From NCBI RefSeq assembly GCF_002158905.1, contig NZ_CP021431.1, positions 1,736,001 through 1,800,000 on the forward strand: a stretch of DNA of 64,000 nucleotides. Reading direction: 5' to 3'. The notes below the pieces were generated by a model. The model searched no databases, was not told where the DNA came from, and was given only the letters and a program-made list of their open reading frames with translations. The DNA is from Yoonia vestfoldensis. GTDB taxonomy: Bacteria > Pseudomonadota > Alphaproteobacteria > Rhodobacterales > Rhodobacteraceae. Position 1 is the stretch's first letter. Every line of letters starts with the position of its first letter. The translations under genes and the position numbers were made by a program. This document shows, one piece after another, positions 45,514-53,829 of this stretch.

Positions 45514-45834
45514 TTATTGCGGAGCGGCAGGGACAGGCTGCGGATCAGTGACCGCAGGGTCAAGCATCGGCTGTCGCGGCGCGGCCGGATCGACGCCCAT
45601 GCCAGTGCCCATACCTGTGCCAGTGCCCATACCTGTTCCCGTGCCCATACCTGTGCCCGTACCAGTGCCGGTAACAGGATCGACGACTGTGCCTGTATCC
45701 GTGCCGGTATTGGTGACAGGCGCGGTTGTGGTGCCGCGCGAGAACAGCGCCAAAAGCACGACCAGCACAAGAATGCCAAGCGCGACACCGATCCAGATGC
45801 GCGCGCCTGATTGCCGGTTGGGAGGGGTAGCCAT
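45514..45834 (-). CDS. Small membrane protein with Gly-Thr-Met repeats
   Basis: A 106-residue protein not recognised as any family. Residues 1-12 (MATPPNRQSGAR) precede one membrane helix (IWIGVALGILVLVVLLALF). The remaining part, probably periplasmic, contains repeats of GTGTGM (about residues 58-80), then a Pro-rich tail. The DNA repeat (45597-45675) has a 12- to 18-base period. It sits inside the sarcosine oxidase operon between soxB and soxD on the same strand, an unusual place. It could be co-transcribed by chance or be a late insertion. Confidence 0.65.
   Translation of the reverse strand: MATPPNRQSGARIWIGVALGILVLVVLLALFSRGTTTAPVTNTGTDTGTVVDPVTGTGTGTGMGTGTGMGTGTGMGTGMGVDPAAPRQPMLDPAVTDPQPVPAAPQ
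45597..45675. repeat. Coding tandem repeat
   Basis: On the plus strand variants of CCAGTGCCCATACCTGT recur four to five times with changes of one or two bases. They code for the GTGTGM repeats on the minus strand. Confidence 0.8.
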
Positions 45835-45961
45835 GATGAAAACTCCTTTGTCTGCGATGTCATCAGACATCCAAACGCAGGACGGCCGGGATGTGTTGCA
45901 GCAGGCGCATCCGCTCGGCTGATTGCCGCCAAGCGGCGCTGAAGACCGGTCACAGCACGCA

Positions 45962-47206
45962 TCAATGCGCCACCCCCGCGGCGACGCTTTCGTCGATGAA
46001 CTTGCCTTCGCGGAACCGGAACATCGAAAATTCCTCGGTCAGCGGCGATTGGCCCTTGGCGATCAATTCCGCCATGGCCCAGCCTGATCCGGGGATGGCC
46101 TTGAACCCGCCAGTGCCCCAGCCGCAATTGACAAAGACGCCATCGACCGGCGTTTTCGACAAGATGGGCGAGCGGTCGCCCGTCACATCCACGATCCCGC
46201 CCCATTGGCGCAGCATTTTCAGCCGCGCGATCATCGGGAAGGTTTCCACCAGGGCGCGGACGGTTTCCTCGATATGATGAAAGCTGCCGCGCTGGGTGTA
46301 ATTGTTATATCCGTCGGTGCCGCCGCCGATCACCATCTCGCCCTTGTCGGATTGGGACATATAGCCATGCACGGTATTGGCCATGACCACGACATCCATA
46401 CAAGGCTTGATCGGCTCTGACACCAGCGCCTGCAAAGCCACCGATTCAATCGGCAGCCGGAACCCCGCCATCTGCGCCATCACACCGGAATGGCCCGCAA
46501 CGACCAGCCCCAGCTTGTCGCAATCAATCGCGCCCTTGGTGGTATCGACGCCGATCACGCGCGCCCCGTCACGGCGAATGGCCGTGACCTCGCATTGCTG
46601 GATGACATGCATGCCCATATCCGAACAGGCCCGCGCATAGCCCCAGGCGACCGCATCATGGCGCGCCGTGCCACCGCGCGCCTGCCACAAGCCGCCCAGC
46701 ACAGGATAGCGCGGCCCGTCGATATTCATGATCGGGCACAGCTCTTTGACCTTGTCGGGACCGATCCATTCGGTTTTCACGCCTTGCAGCGCATTGGCAT
46801 GGGCGGTGCGTTTATAGCCGCGCACCTCGTGCTGGGTCTGGGCCAGCATGATCACGCCCCGCGGGCTGAACATCACGTTGTAATTCAGGTCCTGCGACAT
46901 CGTCTCATAGAGGCTGCGGGATTTTTCATAGATCGCAGCCGAAGGGTCTTGCAGGTAGTTCGAGCGGATGATCGTCGTGTTGCGGCCGGTATTGCCGCCG
47001 CCCAGCCAGCCTTTTTCCAGGATCGCGACATTGGTGATGCCGAAATTCTTGCCCAGGTAATAGGCCGTGGCCAACCCATGCCCGCCCGCACCGACGATGA
47101 TCACGTCATATTTGGCACGCGGCGCGGGATTGGCCCAGGCACGGGACCAGCCTGTGTGCTGGCGGAACGCTTCTCGCGCAATGGCAAAGGCGGAATATCG
47201 TTTCAT
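45962..47206 (-). CDS. soxB: Sarcosine oxidase beta subunit
   Basis: A 414-residue flavoprotein subunit that oxidises sarcosine. The FAD site is YDVIIVGAGGHGLATAYYLG (34-53), with GGNTGRNTTIIRSNY downstream. His183 in GGTARHDAVAWGYARAC is the expected attachment site of covalent FMN. The C-terminal DVTGDRSPILSKTPVDG and NCGWGTGGFKAIPGSG are typical. The start MKRYSAFAIAREAF at 47206 is the family start. It is first in the operon and divergent from ccmI. Confidence 0.97.
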   Translation of the reverse strand: MKRYSAFAIAREAFRQHTGWSRAWANPAPRAKYDVIIVGAGGHGLATAYYLGKNFGITNVAILEKGWLGGGNTGRNTTIIRSNYLQDPSAAIYEKSRSLYETMSQDLNYNVMFSPRGVIMLAQTQHEVRGYKRTAHANALQGVKTEWIGPDKVKELCPIMNIDGPRYPVLGGLWQARGGTARHDAVAWGYARACSDMGMHVIQQCEVTAIRRDGARVIGVDTTKGAIDCDKLGLVVAGHSGVMAQMAGFRLPIESVALQALVSEPIKPCMDVVVMANTVHGYMSQSDKGEMVIGGGTDGYNNYTQRGSFHHIEETVRALVETFPMIARLKMLRQWGGIVDVTGDRSPILSKTPVDGVFVNCGWGTGGFKAIPGSGWAMAELIAKGQSPLTEEFSMFRFREGKFIDESVAAGVAH

Positions 47207-47395
47207 CGGCGCGCGATTCCCTGTCTGATATCTGCCCCTGTCTGGACCTTTCGGGGCGTGGAAAGGATACTGCCAGCGGCGTCTGGACCGCGATTTACGA
47301 CATGGCCGCGCCACAGTGAAGGGCCATGGCGTCGCAGGCCCTTTTCACCTTGGCCCATGGCGGTTATGTCGGGGCCAACAACCGCGAGAGAGCTT

Positions 47396-48592
47396 ATGAC
47401 ATTCTGGATAATTGTCGGCGTGATGACATTGGCTGTTGCCGGTCTGATGGCCATCCCGCTGCTGCGCACCCCCGATGTGCAAGCTGACAACCCCGATGTC
47501 GCGATCTACCGCGCGCAATTGGCCGAGATCGACCGCGATCTGGAACGCGGCCTGCTGGACCCCGCCGAGGCCGACCGCTCGCGCACCGAAATCGCGCGGC
47601 GCCTGCTGGCGGCCAGCAAGATGGATCAAGGCATGCTGCGCAGCGACAGCCGGCAGGGGCTGGTGGCGATCAGCGTGCTGGCGGTGGTCGCGGCGGTGAC
47701 ATTCGCGACCTATCTGCAGCTTGGCGCGCCGGGCTATGGCGATGTGCCGTTGCAGGCACGGCTGGCCGCGTCAGAACAGATGCGCGCCAACCGGCCTGCG
47801 CAGGCCTTTCTGGAACAGCTTGCACCGCCCCCGCCCGCCGTCACCCTGCCCGAGGATTACCGCGCCGCCATCGACCGCCTGCGCGAGATCGCCCCGACCC
47901 GGCCCGATGATCTCGAAGCCTGGTCGCGGCTGGCCTTTCACGAGGTCGAATTGCGCAATTATGCCGGTGCCGCGCGGGCGCAGGACCAAGTGGTCAGCAT
48001 TCTGGGCGATGCGGCCGGACCGGCCGATCTGACCCGGCTGCTGGATCTGCGGGTGGTGGCGGCCGGTGGGCTGGTCTCGCCCGAGGCCGAACAGGTGATC
48101 CGCGCGATCCTGGCGCTGGATGATACCAACCTGGCCGCGCGCTATTATCTGGGGCTGCTTTATGACCAGACCGACCGGCCCGACCTGGCCTATCGGCTCT
48201 GGCGCGATCTTGCCGAAAACGGCAATCCCGCCAGTTTCCACGCCGCCTCTGCCCGCCAGATGATCGAGGATGCGGCCTTTCGCGCCGGGATCGATTATAC
48301 CCTGCCCGCCCTGCGCGGCCCTTCCGCCGAGGATATCGCCGCAGCCCAGGACATGAGCCCAGAAGACCGCCAAGCGATGATCGGCGGCATGGTCGAGGGG
48401 CTGGCCGACCGGCTGGCCAATGACGGCGGCACTGCGACCGATTGGGCGCGGCTGATTGCGGCCTATGGCGTGCTGGGCGATACCGACAACGCCCGCGCGA
48501 TCTGGGTCGAGGCGGCGGATGTCTTTGGCGCCAATGCCGAGGCCATGGCGATCCTGACACCGGCCGCGCGCGACGCAGGCCTGCTGGAATGA
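47396..48592 (+). CDS. ccmI: Cytochrome c maturation protein CcmI
   Basis: A 398-residue membrane protein that chaperones apocytochrome c to the haem ligation complex. Helix 1 is WIIVGVMTLAVAGLMAIPLL. A cytoplasmic coiled region with YRAQLAEIDRDLERGLLDPAEA is the family hallmark. Helix 2 (GLVAISVLAVVAAVTFATYL) precedes a periplasmic TPR domain. The start MTFWIIVG at 47396 is used rather than the long upstream frame, which is antisense to soxB. It lies apart from ccmABCDG. Its stop overlaps the ruvX start. Confidence 0.94.
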   Translation: MTFWIIVGVMTLAVAGLMAIPLLRTPDVQADNPDVAIYRAQLAEIDRDLERGLLDPAEADRSRTEIARRLLAASKMDQGMLRSDSRQGLVAISVLAVVAAVTFATYLQLGAPGYGDVPLQARLAASEQMRANRPAQAFLEQLAPPPPAVTLPEDYRAAIDRLREIAPTRPDDLEAWSRLAFHEVELRNYAGAARAQDQVVSILGDAAGPADLTRLLDLRVVAAGGLVSPEAEQVIRAILALDDTNLAARYYLGLLYDQTDRPDLAYRLWRDLAENGNPASFHAASARQMIEDAAFRAGIDYTLPALRGPSAEDIAAAQDMSPEDRQAMIGGMVEGLADRLANDGGTATDWARLIAAYGVLGDTDNARAIWVEAADVFGANAEAMAILTPAARDAGLLE

Positions 48593-49065
48593 TCCTTGAC
48601 GCGCCCGAGGATTTTGCCGCGGCCCTGCCCGCCCATGGCGCGCTTGCGGGGCTGGACCTTGGCACGGTGACGATCGGGGTGGCGGTATCCGACCTGATGC
48701 GCAGCGTGGCCAGCCCGCTGGAAACCATCAAGCGCAAGAAATTCACGCTCGATGCGGCGCGGCTCTTTGAGATCACGACCCACCGGATGATCGTCGGGCT
48801 GGTGCTGGGCCTGCCGCGGAACATGGACGGGTCCGAAGGGCCGCGCTGTCAGGCGACCCGCGCCTTTGCGCGCAATCTCGAAAAGCTGACGCCGCTGCCG
48901 ATTACATTCTGGGATGAACGCTTGTCCACGGTGGCCGCCGAACGGGCCATGCTCGCGGCGGATATGTCCCGAAAACGTCGCGCAGAGCGGATCGACAATG
49001 TCGCGGCAAGCTATATTCTGCAAGGCATGCTGGACCGGCTGCGACATCTGGAGGCGCGCGCGTGA
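48589..49065 (+). CDS. ruvX: Holliday junction resolvase-like RuvX (YqgF)
   Basis: A 158-residue RNase H-fold nuclease involved in pre-16S rRNA 5' maturation, and proposed as a Holliday junction resolvase. Motifs are GLDLGTVTIGVAVSD (first Asp), VLGLPRNMDGSEG and FWDERLSTVAAERAM with RRAERIDNVAASYILQ, giving the acidic active site. The start ATG overlaps the ccmI stop (ATGA), and its stop overlaps the DUF1289 start (GTGA), so all three are translationally coupled. Confidence 0.93.
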   Translation: MILDAPEDFAAALPAHGALAGLDLGTVTIGVAVSDLMRSVASPLETIKRKKFTLDAARLFEITTHRMIVGLVLGLPRNMDGSEGPRCQATRAFARNLEKLTPLPITFWDERLSTVAAERAMLAADMSRKRRAERIDNVAASYILQGMLDRLRHLEARA

Positions 49066-49304
49066 CCATCCCCGAACCGACCGACCACATCTGGAAACGG
49101 GCCGAAATCGACAGCCCCTGTATCAAGATCTGCGTGATCCAGCCCGAAACGCGGCTGTGCACGGGCTGTCTGCGCACGATCGACGAGATCAGCGCCTGGT
49201 CACGGATGACCCCCGAGGCACGGGCGCAGGTGATGGCAGAATTGCCCGCCCGCAAAGGGCTGGTCGCCAAACGGCGCGGCGGGCGTGCGGGACGGGTGAA
49301 GTGA
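49062..49304 (+). CDS. DUF1289 family protein
   Basis: An 80-residue protein with four cysteines in the family pattern: SPCIKICVIQ, then RLCTGCLRTIDEISAW. DUF1289 proteins may bind a metal or iron-sulfur centre; no function is established. The C-terminus is basic (KRRGGRAGRVK). It starts with GTG overlapping the ruvX stop. Confidence 0.9.
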   Translation: MTIPEPTDHIWKRAEIDSPCIKICVIQPETRLCTGCLRTIDEISAWSRMTPEARAQVMAELPARKGLVAKRRGGRAGRVK

Positions 49305-49325
49305 GGGGGCTGTCGACAGGCAGCA

Positions 49326-49407
49326 AGCCTTTGTCATGTCGGGGATCATTGCGGGCGATATAGGGGCCGATATGCCCAAATTCATCCAGATAAGCGATAT
49401 ACGTCAA
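49326..49407 (-). pseudogene. 5' fragment of a DUF3800-type gene
   Basis: From a TTG at 49407, with AAAGGT upstream, the minus strand reads TYIAYLDEFGHIGPYIARND followed by PRHDKG. This is very like the start of DUF3800 proteins (T/Y-x-AYLDEFGHIGPY). The similarity ends after about 27 codons, and the frame then runs into DNA antisense to the DUF1289 gene. The rest of the gene is absent. I infer a decayed or recombined remnant. DUF3800 proteins have an RNase H-like fold and often occur in accessory regions. Confidence 0.55.
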
Positions 49408-49473
49408 ACAGATACCTTTAAACACGAAAACCCGCGCTTTCGCGCGGATCACGCTGCCGCGCAGGGCGCGTAA

Positions 49474-49491
49474 GGTGGATCAAGATCCACC
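49474..49491. repeat. REP-like palindrome, copy 6
   Basis: The arms GGTGGATC and GATCCACC enclose AA, with GTAA on the left and CTAC on the right. The right flank includes the end of the FbpC-like gene. Confidence 0.7.
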
Positions 49492-50562
49492 CTACCCCCG
49501 CGGAAAGACAAAACACCGGTCCCGCCGGATCATGATCCACAGCGGCGTGCCCACCTTTGGCAAAAATACCGATGGGACAGCGGCGCGCAGGATGGACCCG
49601 TCAAAATCCATGCGAAATTCCACCAGGCTCGACGCGCCGATGAACCGCGCGCGCTGCACCACGCCGCGCGCGGGGGTGCCGTCTTGGGGGGTCGGGTTCG
49701 GGCCGCGACCGGCGCGGTCAAAATCAATCTTCAGATGCTGGGGGCGGATCACGATATCGACCTCGGTCCCGTCCGGCACGCCGGGGGCGAGGAACTGACC
49801 AAAGGGCGTATCGGTCAGCGCGCCCTGGACTTTGCCCTTGATCACGTTGATATCGCTGAAAAAACCCGCCGCCTGCAAATCCTTGGGCGCGTTATAGATA
49901 TTATAGGGCGAGCCGCGCTGCACCACGCGCCCGTCGCGCATCAAGGCGATTTCATCGGCCATGCGCAGCGCCTCGTTGGGTTCATGCGTGACCAGCAAGA
50001 CGGCGGTGCCTTCGCTTTTCAAAATCTCCAGCGTCTCATCGCGGATATCATCGCGCAGGCGGTCATCGAGGCCGGAAAACGGCTCGTCCATCAGCATGAT
50101 GCGCGGCTGCGGTGCCAAAGCGCGGGCCAGAGCGACGCGCTGCTGTTCGCCGCCCGACAATTGATGCGGGTAATCATGCAGATAGCGCAGCATCCCGACC
50201 TTTTGCAAAAGCGCCGTGACCCGCCCGTCATCGCGCCGGCCGCGCAGCCCAAAGCCCACATTCTGCGCCACGGTCAAATGCGGAAACAGCGCGAAATCCT
50301 GAAACATCAACCCGATGGACCGGCCTTCGGGGGGGACGCGGTCGACCGTGTCACAGATCAGCTGGCCATCGACATGGATCGTGCCGCTGTCTTGCATATC
50401 CACGCCCGCGATGATCCGCAAAGTGGTGGATTTGCCGCAGCCCGATGGCCCCAAGAGGCAGGTCACCTGCCCCGGCATCACCGTCAGGCTGACATCATCG
50501 ACGACGCGCCGCCCGGCAAAAGTCTTGACCAGATGGCGAACGGCAAGGCGGGGCAATGTCAT
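49492..50562 (-). CDS. ABC transporter ATPase, FbpC/PotA-like
   Basis: A 356-residue import-type ATPase: Walker A GPSGCGKSTT, Q-loop MFQDFALFPHLTV, signature LSGGEQQRVALAR, Walker B IMLMDEPFSGLD, and a C-terminal TOBE regulatory part (VDIVIRPQHLKID). Best resemblance is to ferric-iron FbpC or sulfate/polyamine ATPases; FALFPHLTVAQNVGFGL favours FbpC. No permease or binding-protein gene adjoins it, so it is an orphan whose partners lie elsewhere. Its 3' end touches a REP-like palindrome. Confidence 0.85.
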   Translation of the reverse strand: MTLPRLAVRHLVKTFAGRRVVDDVSLTVMPGQVTCLLGPSGCGKSTTLRIIAGVDMQDSGTIHVDGQLICDTVDRVPPEGRSIGLMFQDFALFPHLTVAQNVGFGLRGRRDDGRVTALLQKVGMLRYLHDYPHQLSGGEQQRVALARALAPQPRIMLMDEPFSGLDDRLRDDIRDETLEILKSEGTAVLLVTHEPNEALRMADEIALMRDGRVVQRGSPYNIYNAPKDLQAAGFFSDINVIKGKVQGALTDTPFGQFLAPGVPDGTEVDIVIRPQHLKIDFDRAGRGPNPTPQDGTPARGVVQRARFIGASSLVEFRMDFDGSILRAAVPSVFLPKVGTPLWIMIRRDRCFVFPRG

Positions 50563-50632
50563 GCAGGCAATCTCTGATCAAAACAATAGGGTTTTGTGGA
50601 CCTAACAACCCCGCCCCGCCGGTGCAAGTGGC

Positions 50633-51412
50633 TCAGATCGTCGCGTTGATCGCCCCGCCATCCAGCACGATGTTCTGGCCGACGATGAATCCGGCATGTT
50701 GCGAACATAAAAAGGCACACATCGCGCCGAATTCGGCGGCGGTGCCATAGCGGCGGGCGGGGATCGTCGCCTCGCGCTGCGCCTTGGCGGTGGCCATATC
50801 GATGCCCTGCGCCTTGCTGACACCGGTATCAAGGCTGATCGCGCGGTCGGTTGCATGGATGCCGGGCAACATGTTGTTGATCGTCACCCCGTGCTGCGCC
50901 ACCTGCCGCGCGGTGCCTGCGACATAGCCGGTCAAGCCCGCGCGCGCGGCATTGGACAGGCCCAGCTGCGCAATCGGTGCCTTGACCGACCCCGAGGTGA
51001 TATTGACCACCCGGCCCCAGCCTTTGGCGATCATGCCGGGCAGAACGGCCTTCATCAGCGCGATGGGGGCCAGCATATTGGCATCGAGTGCCTTGATGAA
51101 ATCGTCGCGTTCCCAATCCGACCACAGCCCCGGTGGTGGCCCGCCCGCATTGGTCACCAGAATATCGACATCGCCCGCCGCCGCCAGCAGACGCGCGCGG
51201 CCATCCTCGGTCGCCACATCGGCGGCGATTGTCGTGACCTGCACGCCGAAACGGGCGCGGATATCGGCGGCTGTCGCCTCTAGCGCCTCTGCGCCGCGCG
51301 CGTTCAGCACAAGGTTGACCCCCGCGCCGGCCAAAGCCTCGGCACAGCCGCGCCCCAGCCCCTTTGACGATGCGCAGACCAATGCCGTCTTGCCCGAAAT
51401 ATCCAGATCCAT
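50633..51412 (-). CDS. Short-chain dehydrogenase/reductase
   Basis: A 259-residue Rossmann-fold oxidoreductase. The cofactor loop is CASSKGLGRGCAEAL (TGxxxGxG variant). NAG is present in VTNAGGPPPG. The usual YxxxK is altered: after NITSGSVKAPIAQLGLSNAARAG the Tyr position is not obvious (LSNAARA instead of YxxAK). This pattern belongs to a known SDR subgroup with SNAAR-type motifs. The substrate is unknown. Three consecutive ATGs (51412, 51415, 51418) follow GAGGGGGA; I use the last in translation order. Confidence 0.85.
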   Translation of the reverse strand: MDLDISGKTALVCASSKGLGRGCAEALAGAGVNLVLNARGAEALEATAADIRARFGVQVTTIAADVATEDGRARLLAAAGDVDILVTNAGGPPPGLWSDWERDDFIKALDANMLAPIALMKAVLPGMIAKGWGRVVNITSGSVKAPIAQLGLSNAARAGLTGYVAGTARQVAQHGVTINNMLPGIHATDRAISLDTGVSKAQGIDMATAKAQREATIPARRYGTAAEFGAMCAFLCSQHAGFIVGQNIVLDGGAINATI

Positions 51413-51508
51413 CATCATTCCCCCTCTTTGCGCCCCTGACCTAGCATCCTCGCCCGCCATGGGCAATTTGATCTTACCCCCGCCGGGCGCGCGGTGTAGA
51501 GATCGGAC

Positions 51509-52465
51509 ATGCCAAGCCATCTGATCACGATCGAGGTGTTTCGCGCCGAGGATGTGACCGTCGTTGACGGTGTGCTGCAAGGAGAGCCGCTGGGCTTTGC
51601 CGATGAATTGGTGCTGGACGATCTTTATGCGCTGGCCCCGCAAGCCGCAATGCTGGCGCTGGATCTGATCGCCGAACCGGCCGGGCTGCGGCGCAAGACC
51701 GGCGCGCGCAATGCCGTGCATCTGGATTGCTGCCTGACGCTGATGGCCCCCGATGGCACCACCCATGATGCGCTGGTGCTGGTCGAGGAAAACGCAGGGC
51801 TGGCCGTCGGTATCTATCTGATGGCGCTGGGCGATATCATGCCGGATTGCGCTTACCGGCTGGTCGGGATCGCGCGCGAAACCGCGACCCGCCGCTTTGC
51901 CGAGGCGGCGGCGGGGTCTTTCGCGCGCGGCACAAGGATCACCATGGGCGATGGAACGATGCAGCCGGTCGAAACGCTTTCGCCCGGCGATCTGGTGCTG
52001 ACGCGGGATGCGGGCAAACAACCGCTGCGCCATGTGACACAGGCCACGATGCGCGCAACCGGGCGCTTTGCGCCGGTGATCATCACCCAAGGGGCCTTGC
52101 ATAACGAGGCCGATCTGGTGCTGCGCCCGGATCACCGGATTTTCATCTATCAGCGCAGCGATCTGTTGGGCACGGGCCATGCCGAGGTCTTGATCCGCGC
52201 GCGCCAGCTGGTCGATGGCGTGACCGTTTTGCGCAAACGCGGCGGCTATGTCGATTATTTCCAGCTGGTGCTGGATGATCACCATATCATCTATGCCGAA
52301 GGGATCGCCGCCGAATCGCATTTGGTGGATGCCAATACAAAACACGCCATGCCCGCAGGCGCAAAGCTGCACCGCCACCGCCCGCATCTGGATTACGAGG
52401 TCCGCGACAGCCTGATCGACCCCGCGACAGCGGCCGATCTGCTGCGGCGCGCCTCGACCTGCTAG
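51509..52465 (+). CDS. Hint-domain protein
   Basis: A 318-residue protein. The N-terminal 130 residues are an uncharacterised domain. From residue 136 a Hint (Hedgehog/intein) domain starts: GSFARGTRITMGDGTMQPVE, SPGDLVLTRDAG, then PDHRIFIYQRSDLL and HIIYAEGIAAE. Ser137 stands where many Hint proteins have the nucleophilic Cys. Ser can also act as nucleophile, so activity is possible. Hint-2 proteins of this kind are common in Rhodobacteraceae, often at the end of secreted repeat proteins; this one has no signal peptide or repeats. It converges on the next lipoprotein gene with a shared CTAG. Confidence 0.8.
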   Translation: MPSHLITIEVFRAEDVTVVDGVLQGEPLGFADELVLDDLYALAPQAAMLALDLIAEPAGLRRKTGARNAVHLDCCLTLMAPDGTTHDALVLVEENAGLAVGIYLMALGDIMPDCAYRLVGIARETATRRFAEAAAGSFARGTRITMGDGTMQPVETLSPGDLVLTRDAGKQPLRHVTQATMRATGRFAPVIITQGALHNEADLVLRPDHRIFIYQRSDLLGTGHAEVLIRARQLVDGVTVLRKRGGYVDYFQLVLDDHHIIYAEGIAAESHLVDANTKHAMPAGAKLHRHRPHLDYEVRDSLIDPATAADLLRRASTC

Positions 52466-53049
52466 GGGCTGCGTTCGGCGGCGAAACGACCGTCGAAAAC
52501 AGCGATCTCATCGCCCTGTCGCACAGACCCCCGCGCGATCACGCCTGCGACACCGCTGCCTTGCGCCCCGTGAAAATCGCCCGACATTTCGGCGCTGACC
52601 AGATGGGTGATGGCGTTTTGGGTCAGGGTGCCCGACAGATCGGCGGTGAATTGGTAATCGCGCGCGGCGGCGGCATCGGGGTAAAGCCTGCCATTGCTGA
52701 TCAGCAGATCACCTGTCGCTTCCCCCGCCGCCCCTTGCAGATTACCGATACGACCGGTCACCGGATCGGACGCCGCCGCGAAACTGACCCTCAGATCCAG
52801 ATCCCCGTGATAAAGCGCCGCCGCCGCCCCGCCCAAGGGCAGGTTCAGCTGCACAAGGCCGCTATAAGACAGATCACCCGTCGGCGGCAGGCTGGCAAAA
52901 GCCGTGATCCCCGGCGTGGTCACGCGGTCCTGCAAGGCCGCAAAAGCATCGGCAGGCACAAGCGCATTGCCCGCCGCACCGCCCCCACCACCGGAACAGG
53001 CCGCCAGACAAAAGATCAGACCAGATACCAAACACAGACCGCGTAACAT
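52462..53049 (-). CDS. Lipoprotein with TbpB-like beta-barrel
   Basis: A 195-residue exported lipoprotein: signal peptide with lipobox LAAC, then SGGGGGAAG. The rest is a beta-rich domain resembling the C-lobe of transferrin-binding protein B: LSYSGLVQLNLP, SDPVTGRIGNLQG, LTQNAITHLVSAEMSGDFHG (each cut short). The ending GDFHGAQGSGVAGVI is the clearest family sign. Such slam-dependent-type barrels have diverse ligands; none is known here. A second, similar gene precedes it on the same strand. Confidence 0.7.
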   Translation of the reverse strand: MLRGLCLVSGLIFCLAACSGGGGGAAGNALVPADAFAALQDRVTTPGITAFASLPPTGDLSYSGLVQLNLPLGGAAAALYHGDLDLRVSFAAASDPVTGRIGNLQGAAGEATGDLLISNGRLYPDAAAARDYQFTADLSGTLTQNAITHLVSAEMSGDFHGAQGSGVAGVIARGSVRQGDEIAVFDGRFAAERSP

Positions 53050-53103
53050 GCCGCTTTGTCGCGGAACTTGGTTAACAAACCGTTACGATCACGGCATCGC
53101 GGG

Positions 53104-53727
53104 TCACGGCGCCACAGGTTCGGGCGCGGTCGGTTCCGCCACCAGCACCAGCGTGCCGCTGCGGATCACACCATTTTGCACCAGCAAAGGGTCTAGATCG
53201 GCAGCGGACAGGCCGGTGATCGGATCGCCCAGAAACAGGCCGGTCAGCTGGCCCGAGACCGCCAGCTGCTGGCCACCACCGGTCAAGGCCCCGGCATAGG
53301 ACAGGTCCAGATCGCGGGCGACCGGCGCATCGCTGATCGTGATCTCGCCGCCAAAATCCTGCACGCCGCTGCCCGGCACGGTGCCGAAAAACCGGTCCAT
53401 CCTGCCGCTGCTGCGCGCAGTGCCGAAATCGACATCCAGCTGCGCATCCCCGATCAGCACCAGCTGTTGCGCGCCTTCCACGCGCAGGGTGGCGAAACCG
53501 GCAAATTGCACGCCGCCCGCCACCGGCAGCGCGCCCGCGGTGGGGGCCATGCCCATGGCCCCAGCCTCTGGATCGCCCAGCACCCTGATGCGTTGGGATT
53601 CATAGATATCCAGCCGCGCCAATCGCGGGTCAATGCCGCTGCCCGGATTATCGCCCCCGCCCCCGCCGCCACCGCCACAGCCCGACAGGATCACGCAGAT
53701 CGTCCACCATCCTGCCCTGAAACCCAT
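53104..53727 (-). CDS. Second beta-rich lipoprotein, related to its neighbour
   Basis: A 207-residue lipoprotein with signal peptide MGFRAGWWTICVILSGC and a run of eight glycines after the lipid-bearing Cys. The mature part is beta-rich (LVLIGDAQLDVDFGTARSSG, LDLSYAGALTGGGQQLAVSG) and ends GVIRSGTLVLVAEPTAPEPV. It follows the same plan as the gene downstream but is clearly diverged. The start at 53727 is set by the signal peptide; an ATG seven codons upstream is possible. The operon of two lies between the Hint gene and prfC. Confidence 0.65.
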   Translation of the reverse strand: MGFRAGWWTICVILSGCGGGGGGGGDNPGSGIDPRLARLDIYESQRIRVLGDPEAGAMGMAPTAGALPVAGGVQFAGFATLRVEGAQQLVLIGDAQLDVDFGTARSSGRMDRFFGTVPGSGVQDFGGEITISDAPVARDLDLSYAGALTGGGQQLAVSGQLTGLFLGDPITGLSAADLDPLLVQNGVIRSGTLVLVAEPTAPEPVAP

Positions 53728-53829
53728 TGCGCCGCCTTTCCGCACCATCCTAGCGCGCAATCGTTTATCTTGCGTCAAGACAGGCCGACACATTGCCCTT
53801 TCGCAGCGAAACGCCTAAAGCGTGACGCC

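Noticed and set aside
45597..45675. Possible CRISPR-like repeat array
   Set aside because: Units are 12-18 bases, adjacent without spacers and in frame within a coding region, so this is a coding tandem repeat.
49336..49473. 45-codon plus-strand open frame after the DUF1289 gene
   Set aside because: It lies opposite the DUF3800-like remnant, which is the better explanation for coding signal here.
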